This document shows, one piece after another, positions 43,490 to 48,973 of a stretch of 48,973 bases of DNA. This DNA comes from Victivallales bacterium (GTDB lineage Bacteria > Verrucomicrobiota > Lentisphaeria > Oligosphaerales > Lenti-02). The stretch's first letter is position 1; the number at the start of each line of letters is the position of its first letter. The stretch is from NCBI GenBank assembly GCA_003245525.1, contig QKCY01000601.1, positions 1 through 48,973 of the forward strand, in the 5' to 3' direction. The notes under the pieces are model-generated. The model saw only the letters and a list, made by a program, of their open reading frames with translations. It searched no databases and was not told the DNA's origin. The position numbers and the translations under genes were made by a program.

Positions 43490-45451
43490 ATGCTTGCAGA
43501 GAACCTCAGCGAAACGTTCACGGCCCGTAGGCACGGTGACGGCAAGTCCAGCCGGAGCGATGCCATCCGCATGGCGTTCTGCCTGCTCGGGGGTATTCTG
43601 GTCTTCAACTCCTGGCTCGCCACCAAGTACTTTGCCTCCGCCATCGACGCCGAAGCCGCCCAGCTCAGCGCCGCCATCGGGGCGATCATTCTGAGCGCGC
43701 CGATCTTCGTCTCCGCCGTGCGCGACCTGCTCCGCGGCAAGGTGTACATGAACGAACTGGTGACCCTGGCCCTCATCGCCGCCTTCTCGGCCGGTGACTA
43801 TATCACGGCTGGCGCCGTGGCCTTTTTCATGGTCATCACCATCGCCATCGAGCATCGCACCGCCGTCGGTGCCGAAGCCTCCATCGAGTCCCTCATCCGC
43901 CTCACTCCCCGCCGCGCCCGCCGTCTCGCGGACGGCGCGGAAGAGGACGTGGACGTGCTGGATCTCAAGGTCGGCGACATCTGCCGGGTCCGCCCGGGCG
44001 AGAACCTCCCGGCCGACGGCGTTGTGGTCAGCGGCACGAGCAGCATCAACCAGGCCTCGATCACCGGTGAGTCCCTGCCCGCCGACAAGGGCGAGAAGGA
44101 CGAGGTCTACGCCGGTACCACCAACCTTACCGGCCTGATCGACATCCGGGTCACCCGCGTGGGCACCGACACGACCCTCGGCAAGGTGAAGGACCTGATC
44201 CTGGCCGCGGAGCACTCCAAGACCCCGGTCATGCGCATGATCGACCGCTACGTGGGCTACTACACGCCCACCATCCTGATGGTTGCGGCCATGGTCTTCT
44301 TCTTCACTCGCGACCTCAACCGCGTGATCGCCGTACTGGTCATGTCCTGCCCCTGCGCTCTGGTGCTCGCCACCCCCTCGGCCATCATCGCCGCCATCGC
44401 GTCCGCCTCGCGCCTCGGCATCCTCATCAAGGACGTGGCCCACATCGAGCTGGCCGCCAAGATCCGGGCCGTGGTCTTCGACAAGACGGGAACCCTCACT
44501 GAGGGCAACCTCGAAGTCGCCCGCCTGAAACCCGCCGAAGGCGTGGAGCTGGCCGAGCTACTCCAGGTCGCCACCTCCACCGAGTACCACAGCAACCACC
44601 CCGCCGCCGCCGCGCTCAAGCGCCTCGCCAAGGAAGCGGGCATCGCCTGGGAAGACCCCGACCGCTACACGGAAGTGGCGGGCAAGGGCGTCGAAGCGAC
44701 CTATGCGGGCAGCGTCTGCCGCGTCGGCCGCCAGAGCTGGCTCCAGGAGTGCGGACTCGACACCCACGCCGTGAGCGCCGGGCTGGAAGAGGACGACACC
44801 GCTGGCATGAGCGTGGTCTTCGTCTCGTGCGACGAGCGCGTGCTGGGTTGGATCGGTCTGCGCGACGCCATCCGCTCCGTCGCCAAGGAAGCCATTTCGC
44901 AGTTGCGTGAACTCGGCGTCGGCAAGTGCTGCATGGTTACCGGCGATATCGAGCGCGTGGCCCAGCTCGTCGGCGGCAAGATCGGCGTCACCGAGATCCA
45001 GGCGAGCTGCCTGCCCCAGGACAAGGTGACCTTCGTCGAGAACCTAAAGGCCCAGGGCGACCTGGTGGCGGTCGTTGGCGACGGCGTCAACGACGGCCCC
45101 GCCCTGGCGGCTGGTGACATCGGTATCGCCATGGGAGCCATCGGCAGCGACGTGGCCGTCCAGAGTGCCTCCGTCGCCCTCATGAACAACGACCTCCGCC
45201 GTATCCCCTTCTTCATCTCCCTCGCCCGCCGCACCCGCCTGCTGATGAACCAGAATCTGGCAATCGGCCTCGGCTTTATTGTTCTCGGTCTCTATTTCTC
45301 GACACTTGGCTATATTAACGCGGTCGTGGCTGCCGTGCTGCACAGTCTGGGCTCCCTGCTCATTCTCTTCAACAGCGCCCGGCTGGTCCGTACCGGCGAG
45401 GAACTCCAGACCCAGGATTCCGCAGCCGCTTCCAGAAATGTGAACGGATAA
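43490..45451 (+). CDS. P1B-type heavy-metal P-type ATPase
   Basis: A 653-residue ion pump. No HMA or CxxC metal-binding domain precedes the first helices. TM regions are followed by the actuator motif SITGESLPADKGEKD-like block (ASITGESLPADKG). The transport motif is SCPCALVLATP (Cys287-Pro-Cys289), phosphorylation site DKTGTLTEG (Asp331), nucleotide-domain HP motif SNHPAAAAL (His370) and hinge VVGDGVNDGPAL. The last helix has LHSLGSLLILFNSARL, unlike MxxSS of Cu+ pumps or DxG of Zn/Cd pumps, so the metal is uncertain. ATG at 43490; a TTG at 43487 would add one residue. It follows three SPFH genes by 29 bases. Confidence 0.9.
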   Translation: MLAENLSETFTARRHGDGKSSRSDAIRMAFCLLGGILVFNSWLATKYFASAIDAEAAQLSAAIGAIILSAPIFVSAVRDLLRGKVYMNELVTLALIAAFSAGDYITAGAVAFFMVITIAIEHRTAVGAEASIESLIRLTPRRARRLADGAEEDVDVLDLKVGDICRVRPGENLPADGVVVSGTSSINQASITGESLPADKGEKDEVYAGTTNLTGLIDIRVTRVGTDTTLGKVKDLILAAEHSKTPVMRMIDRYVGYYTPTILMVAAMVFFFTRDLNRVIAVLVMSCPCALVLATPSAIIAAIASASRLGILIKDVAHIELAAKIRAVVFDKTGTLTEGNLEVARLKPAEGVELAELLQVATSTEYHSNHPAAAALKRLAKEAGIAWEDPDRYTEVAGKGVEATYAGSVCRVGRQSWLQECGLDTHAVSAGLEEDDTAGMSVVFVSCDERVLGWIGLRDAIRSVAKEAISQLRELGVGKCCMVTGDIERVAQLVGGKIGVTEIQASCLPQDKVTFVENLKAQGDLVAVVGDGVNDGPALAAGDIGIAMGAIGSDVAVQSASVALMNNDLRRIPFFISLARRTRLLMNQNLAIGLGFIVLGLYFSTLGYINAVVAAVLHSLGSLLILFNSARLVRTGEELQTQDSAAASRNVNG

Positions 45452-45462
45452 GGTTCGAAACT

Positions 45463-46719
45463 ATGCCCGAGACTACCGCTACCGTCGGCACCGCCACCGC
45501 CGCCCCCGTTGCGCCGGGCCAACCAGTCGTCGAAGCCGTCGGTCTGTGCAAGATCTTCCGGGATTTCTGGGGACGCCCGAAGGCCCGCGCCGTGAACGGG
45601 ATCGACTTCACCGTCCGGCAGGGGCAGGTCTTCGGCCTCCTCGGCCCCAACGGTTCGGGCAAGTCCACCACCGTGAAGATGATCCTCGGCCTGCTCTACC
45701 CCACCCGGGGCAAGCTCGAGGTCTTCGGCTCGGCCCCCACCGATGTGCAGACCAAGCACCGGATCGGCTACCTGCCCGAAGAGACCTACCTCTACCGCTA
45801 TCTCACCGCCCGCGAGACCCTCGATTTCTTCGGCGCGCTCTTCGGCCTCTCCCCCACCGAGCGCAAGAACCGCATCGAGCAGTTGCTGGAGATGGTCGGC
45901 TTGGCCAACTCCTTCAACCGGCCGGTCGGCGAATTCTCCAAGGGCATGGCCCGCCGCATCGGCCTGGCCCAGGCTCTGGTGAACGATCCCGACCTGGTGA
46001 TCCTGGACGAGCCCACCAGCGGCCTCGACCCCATCGGTTGCCGCGAGGTGAAGGACGTCATCCGCCTCCTCGCCCAGCGCGGCAAGACCGTCATCCTGTG
46101 CAGCCATCTCCTGGCCGACGTCCAGGACGTCTGCGACGAGGTGGTCGTGCTCTACGGCGGCAAGGTCCGCACCAGCGGCAACCTTTCCGATATCCTGACC
46201 GTCTCCGAGCAGACCCGCATCACCAGCCCCCGGCTGGACCCCGCCACCCTCGACGCGGTCCAGGCCCTGATCCGCGAGCGGGTCGGCAAAGGCGATATCA
46301 GCGTGGACCATCCCACGATGGATCTGGAAGACTTCTTCCTCGAGGTCGTCCGGCAGGCCCGCGAGGCCAGCGTCGAGACGGCGGGCGTGCAGTCGGGTGG
46401 CCGGATCGCCCCCTACCTCCAGGGCGGCGAGGAGACCGCGCCAGCCGATGCCAACCAGTTGCTGGCCGCCCTCAACGCCAGCCGGGCGGAGCCCGTGGCT
46501 CCGGCCCCCTCTCCCGAGCCCCCGGCCGAAGCTCCGGCGGTGGATGTCAGCCGCCTCCAGAAGCTCAGTTCCGACGAACCGGCACCGGTCGCCCCCCCCA
46601 GCGCCGAACAGCGCCAGGAGCAGGAGGCCAAACGCCTGCAGGAGGCCGAGACGGCCCAGCGCAGCGAAGCCAACGAACGGCTCAAGGATCTGCTCGGCGA
46701 CAAGGGCAAAGGCAACTAG
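45463..46719 (+). CDS. ABC-type ATPase (ABC-2 subclass) with long charged tail
   Basis: A 418-residue ATPase. Residues about 22-250 form the ATP-binding domain: VFGLLGPNGSGKSTTVKMIL (Walker A 61-68), IGYLPEETYLYRYL, FSKGMARRIGLAQAL signature (variant typical of ABC-2 exporters), LVILDEPTSGLDP (Asp182-Glu183). Then about 130 residues are low-complexity Ala/Pro/Glu, ending in a helical RQEQEAKRLQEAETAQ segment. The usual partner, an ABC-2 permease, is not in the window. The gene begins 11 bases after the P-type ATPase, so a joint operon is likely. AAGG precedes the ATG. Confidence 0.88.
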   Translation: MPETTATVGTATAAPVAPGQPVVEAVGLCKIFRDFWGRPKARAVNGIDFTVRQGQVFGLLGPNGSGKSTTVKMILGLLYPTRGKLEVFGSAPTDVQTKHRIGYLPEETYLYRYLTARETLDFFGALFGLSPTERKNRIEQLLEMVGLANSFNRPVGEFSKGMARRIGLAQALVNDPDLVILDEPTSGLDPIGCREVKDVIRLLAQRGKTVILCSHLLADVQDVCDEVVVLYGGKVRTSGNLSDILTVSEQTRITSPRLDPATLDAVQALIRERVGKGDISVDHPTMDLEDFFLEVVRQAREASVETAGVQSGGRIAPYLQGGEETAPADANQLLAALNASRAEPVAPAPSPEPPAEAPAVDVSRLQKLSSDEPAPVAPPSAEQRQEQEAKRLQEAETAQRSEANERLKDLLGDKGKGN

Positions 46720-46770
46720 ACCCGATTTCCCTTCCCTCAGGAACCGTTTCTGAAGTGCTTGGAGCTAGGA

Positions 46771-46787
46771 GTGCGCGCGACGCGCAC
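46771..46787. repeat. Hairpin between the ABC ATPase and helical-repeat genes
   Basis: GTGCGCG and CGCGCAC with loop CGA form a perfect 7-bp stem just before the GTAGGAG ribosome-binding site of the next gene. It may influence transcript processing or translation. Confidence 0.45.
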
Positions 46788-46798
46788 GAAGTAGGAGT

Positions 46799-47584
46799 AT
46801 GACACCTGTGGCAACCGCGAACACGAACAGCACGAACCGCAAAAACGCCCCCACTGGCCTCGCCTCGTTGGACAACGCACATCCCGAAATCAGCCACTGG
46901 ATCCGGCGGGTTCTGCTGGTGGTGATCGCCGTTCTGGCGGTGATTCTGGTCGTGCGGCAGGTCCGCGCCTCCCATGACGCCAGCACCGCCAAGGCCTATG
47001 CGGCTCTGGCCAATGCCGTCACCTTCGAGGACTTCGAGCGGGTCGCGGCGGACTTCGCCGGGACCACTGTCGCCCAGCAGGCCCAGTTGGCCGCCGCCAA
47101 GGACCTCTTCGCCCAGGGCAACTATCCTCTCGCGGCCGATCGTTTCGCCGCCGCCGCCGCCAGTGGCAACGAAATCCTCTCCCTCCAGGGCACCCTCGGC
47201 CAGGCCGCCGTCTGCGAGGTCCTTGGCCAGCAGGACGCGAGCCAGCTTCCCAAGGCCATCGAGTTCTTCAAGACCGCCGGTGGCAAAGCCGCCACTCTCG
47301 GCCAGACCAGCGCCCAAGTCGATGCCATGCTCGGGCAGGTCCGCTGCTACCGTCAGAGCGGCGATGCCACCAAGAGCCAGGAACTGTTGGATGCCGCCAA
47401 GAAGCTCATCGCCCCCTTGGGCAAGAACAAGGGCGACGCGAGCGAGTTCAGTGCCCTCAACCGCGAGGTAAGCGGGGCCGAGGACGCTCTCGCCGCCTAC
47501 GCCCTGGCCGAAGCTGCACCCGTTTCTGCCGAACCCACTCCGGCCCCGGCGGAGCCCGCGCCGGCGGAGAAGGCGGCGAACTAG
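46799..47584 (+). CDS. Membrane-anchored helical-repeat (YfgM/TPR-like) protein
   Basis: A 261-residue protein with a single helix (WIRRVLLVVIAVLAVILVVRQV, about 34-56) and an exported region of alpha-helical repeats (AKDLFAQGNYPLAADRFAAAAASG; GQAAVCEVLGQQDASQLPKAIEFFKTAGG; MLGQVRCYRQSGDATKSQELLDAAKK), a TPR-like pattern. The last 30 residues are low-complexity Pro/Ala/Glu. The topology, a membrane anchor followed by TPR, resembles YfgM, an export chaperone-type factor. An alternative GTG at 46808 is better spaced from AGGAG (10 bases) than the ATG (1 base). Function not proven. Confidence 0.72.
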   Translation: MTPVATANTNSTNRKNAPTGLASLDNAHPEISHWIRRVLLVVIAVLAVILVVRQVRASHDASTAKAYAALANAVTFEDFERVAADFAGTTVAQQAQLAAAKDLFAQGNYPLAADRFAAAAASGNEILSLQGTLGQAAVCEVLGQQDASQLPKAIEFFKTAGGKAATLGQTSAQVDAMLGQVRCYRQSGDATKSQELLDAAKKLIAPLGKNKGDASEFSALNREVSGAEDALAAYALAEAAPVSAEPTPAPAEPAPAEKAAN

Positions 47585-47620
47585 CCCCGGCACCCGCCCC
47601 CATTCCTCCTGTCCAGTCAC

Positions 47621-47653
47621 CAAGGGGTGCCTGCTCCGTTGCGGCACCCCTTG
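47621..47653 (+). terminator. Terminator-like hairpin before rnhC
   Basis: An 11-bp stem (CAAGGGGTGCC 47621-47631 with GGCACCCCTTG 47643-47653) follows the helical-repeat gene and is trailed by TCTGTTG. It may end that operon or attenuate rnhC. Confidence 0.6.
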
Positions 47654-47671
47654 TCTGTTGAAGGCCATGCC

Positions 47672-48619
47672 ATGTCGAACTCCACCAACTACGTCTGCAC
47701 CCTTACCCTGGAGCAGATCGAGCAGTTCCGCCAGGCTCTGGTGGACCGGAACTGGAGCTTCGCCGAGGCCCCCTATGCCTGCTGGCAGGCCAAGCAGGAC
47801 AAGACCAGCATCGTGGCCTACTGCTCGGGCAAGGTGACCGTGCAGGGCCGGGGAACCCCAGACATCATCCAGTTCGTGCTGGAGCCCTACATCCTCCACG
47901 AGGCCCGTTACGGCTACGAGAACGATCTCGCCGAAGTGGAGAACCCCCAGATGTTCGAGCCCCATGCGGGCATCGACGAAAGCGGCAAGGGCGACTACTT
48001 CGGCCCCCTGGTCATCGCCGCCGCCTACGTCGAGAAGGAAACCGCCCGCCGCCTGCTCGAGATCGGCGTCACCGACTCCAAGGCCATCAAGAGCGACCGC
48101 CGTATCGCGGATATCGCCCAGGAGACCATCTCCCTCCTACGCGGCCAGTTCGCCCTCATCACCATCGGTCCCGAAGCCTACAACCGCATGTACGCCAAGA
48201 TCGGCAACGTCAACCGCATGCTGGCTTGGGGCCATGCCCAGGCTTTGGAGAATCTCCTGGAGAAAGTGCCCACCTGCCCCCGCGCCATCTCCGACCAGTT
48301 CGGCCGCAAGGAGACCGTGATCCGCGCCCTCAAGGAACGCGGACGCGCCATCGAGCTCGAACAGCGGACCAAGGCCGAGGCCGACATCGCCGTGGCCGCC
48401 GCCTCGATTCTGGCCCGCCACGAGTTCGTTCGCCGCCTCGAAATGCTGGGCAAGACAGCCGGTCACCCCCTCCCCAAGGGCGCGGGGTCCCATGTCCTTG
48501 CCCTGGCCAAGGACTTCGCGGCGGACGGCGGCCAAGAACGTCTCGGCAAGATCGCCAAGCTCCACTTCCGCACCACCCGCCAAGCCCTCGGTCTGCCCGA
48601 CGAGGACGGCGAGGAATAG
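47672..48619 (+). CDS. rnhC: Ribonuclease HIII
   Basis: A 315-residue RNase H that cuts the RNA strand in RNA-DNA hybrids. The N-terminal ~90 residues form the TBP-like substrate-binding domain of RNase HIII (NWSFAEAPYACWQAKQDKTSIVAYCSGKVTVQGRG). The catalytic domain has GIDESGKGDYFGPLVIAA with Asp102-Glu103, VTDSKAIKSDRRI, and QRTKAEADIAVAAASILARHEFV with the later acidic residues. The DESGKG signature separates HIII from HII. The ATG at 47672 has GAAGG 7 bases upstream. The family is usual in Firmicutes but also found in other phyla. Confidence 0.93.
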   Translation: MSNSTNYVCTLTLEQIEQFRQALVDRNWSFAEAPYACWQAKQDKTSIVAYCSGKVTVQGRGTPDIIQFVLEPYILHEARYGYENDLAEVENPQMFEPHAGIDESGKGDYFGPLVIAAAYVEKETARRLLEIGVTDSKAIKSDRRIADIAQETISLLRGQFALITIGPEAYNRMYAKIGNVNRMLAWGHAQALENLLEKVPTCPRAISDQFGRKETVIRALKERGRAIELEQRTKAEADIAVAAASILARHEFVRRLEMLGKTAGHPLPKGAGSHVLALAKDFAADGGQERLGKIAKLHFRTTRQALGLPDEDGEE

Positions 48620-48630
48620 CATCCTTCCTT

Positions 48631-48709
48631 TGGGAGCGCCGAGCACCAGCTCGGCGGTATCCGACCCGCTGCGGCATCCCACTCGCCGAACTGGTGCTCG
48701 GCGTTCCCA
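48631..48709. repeat. Long hairpin between convergent genes
   Basis: A 26-bp stem, 48631-48656 with 48684-48709, has one mismatch and one wobble. Inside the left arm CGCCGAGC/GCTCGGCG with loop ACCA forms its own 8-bp hairpin. It lies between rnhC and the ribokinase-family gene, where it could terminate both. No long T-run follows. Confidence 0.65.
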
Positions 48710-48774
48710 GGACGAAGCCCAGCCAACCCCACTGAGTTGAGCTCGGACTCACAGGTGGCAGTCCAGAGGTGGCG

Positions 48775-48973
48775 CTATACGTCCAGTTCCCGCGCCCAGG
48801 GAATGGAGTCCATCGCCCCAGGACGGGTCACGCTCAGCCCCGCCGCTTCGCTGGCATAGGCAAGCGCTTCGGCAGCCGTCTTTCCAGCCAGGTCGGCCGC
48901 CAGGAAGTAGCCGATGAAGGTGTCGCCCGCCGCCGTGGTATCCACGGGCTTGTGGGCCGAGGCGGGCTGGAAG
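48775..48973 (-). CDS. Ribokinase/PfkB-family sugar kinase, C-terminal fragment
   Basis: The minus strand at the right edge is open from base 48973 to a TAG at 48777-48775. It encodes the C-terminal ~65 residues of a ribokinase-type kinase. VDTTAAGDTFIGYFLAADLAGK carries the ATP-site AAGD with the catalytic base Asp, as in RbsK. ALAYASEAAGLSVTRPGAMDSIP is the family's final helix and strand. The 5' part is off the window. It probably phosphorylates ribose or a related sugar; the sugar is not determinable from this part. Confidence 0.88.
   Translation of the reverse strand, partial: FQPASAHKPVDTTAAGDTFIGYFLAADLAGKTAAEALAYASEAAGLSVTRPGAMDSIPWARELDV

Noticed and set aside
43490-45451. Naming the P-type ATPase as a copper (CopA) or zinc (ZntA) pump
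   Set aside because: CPC is shared by several subgroups and the last helix fits neither the Cu nor the Zn pattern.
48631-48709. Possible tRNA or structured RNA gene after rnhC
   Set aside because: It is a single long hairpin without cloverleaf arms or a T-loop consensus; better treated as a repeat or terminator.
48775-48973. AAGD instead of GAGD in the kinase fragment as an oddity
   Set aside because: Ribokinases such as RbsK carry DTTAAGDTF, so this is normal for the subfamily.

Overview
This is about 49 kb of high-GC bacterial chromosome. Lipobox signal peptides, SecG, a GT9 heptosyltransferase-like enzyme, HflK/HflC-type proteins and good AGGAG Shine-Dalgarno sequences point to a Gram-negative, diderm organism. 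The gene mix suggests a polysaccharide- or glycan-degrading heterotroph: tandem sialidase-like proteins, a GH20 hexosaminidase-like enzyme, a giant clan GH-A glycosidase, a Gfo/Idh plus TIM-barrel epimerase operon under a GntR-LacI regulator, a glycyl radical enzyme and PQQ-type propellers. My best guess is the PVC superphylum (Lentisphaerota or relatives). That is inference from gene content and repeats; there is no rRNA or marker phylogeny here.

Layout. 1-1.1 kb: the tail of an unknown gene, a repeat-rich gap and secG on the minus strand. 1.2-3.8 kb: two nearly identical sialidase-like genes in tandem. 4.1-6.9 kb: a strong promoter, a 52-codon reading frame coupled by ATGA, and two CNNM/CorC-type membrane proteins. 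7.0-8.3 kb: a DegT aminotransferase. 8.3-8.7 kb: a cluster of palindromic repeats. 8.7-18 kb: a GH20-like enzyme (minus), a duplicated-domain lipoprotein and a 1449-residue glycosidase. 18.2-20.9 kb: a minus-strand operon of phosphoesterase, GT9 glycosyltransferase and secreted protein. 21.2-23.3 kb: a glycyl radical enzyme. 23.4-26.6 kb: a minus-strand sugar-utilisation operon with its regulator.

26.7-35.3 kb is the most unusual locus. Minus-strand genes, all overlapping by ATGA, encode an ABC permease with an extra membrane bundle, its ATPase, a NapH-like polyferredoxin and an exported PQQ-type propeller. The divergent plus-strand genes encode a thioredoxin-fold lipoprotein, a PF03773-type permease with an exported beta domain, a ModA-like binding lipoprotein, a second thioredoxin-fold lipoprotein and a small CxxC thioredoxin. 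Together they look like a transport system for an oxyanion or metal coupled to electron transfer across the membrane. The substrate is not evident.

35.4-39.1 kb: an orphan YejB permease, then a fused methylthioadenosine phosphorylase-adenine phosphoribosyltransferase followed by mtnA, a compact methionine/adenine salvage unit. 39.3-46.7 kb: three SPFH (HflK/HflC-like) proteins, a P1B-type metal ATPase and an ABC ATPase with no permease. 46.8-49 kb: a membrane-anchored helical-repeat protein, rnhC and the 3' end of a ribokinase-family gene.

Every junction where two genes converge in this window carries palindromic hairpin elements. Several share loop sequences (NCCT and AGC) while their stems differ. 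No tRNA, rRNA, CRISPR array, transposase or phage gene was recognised.
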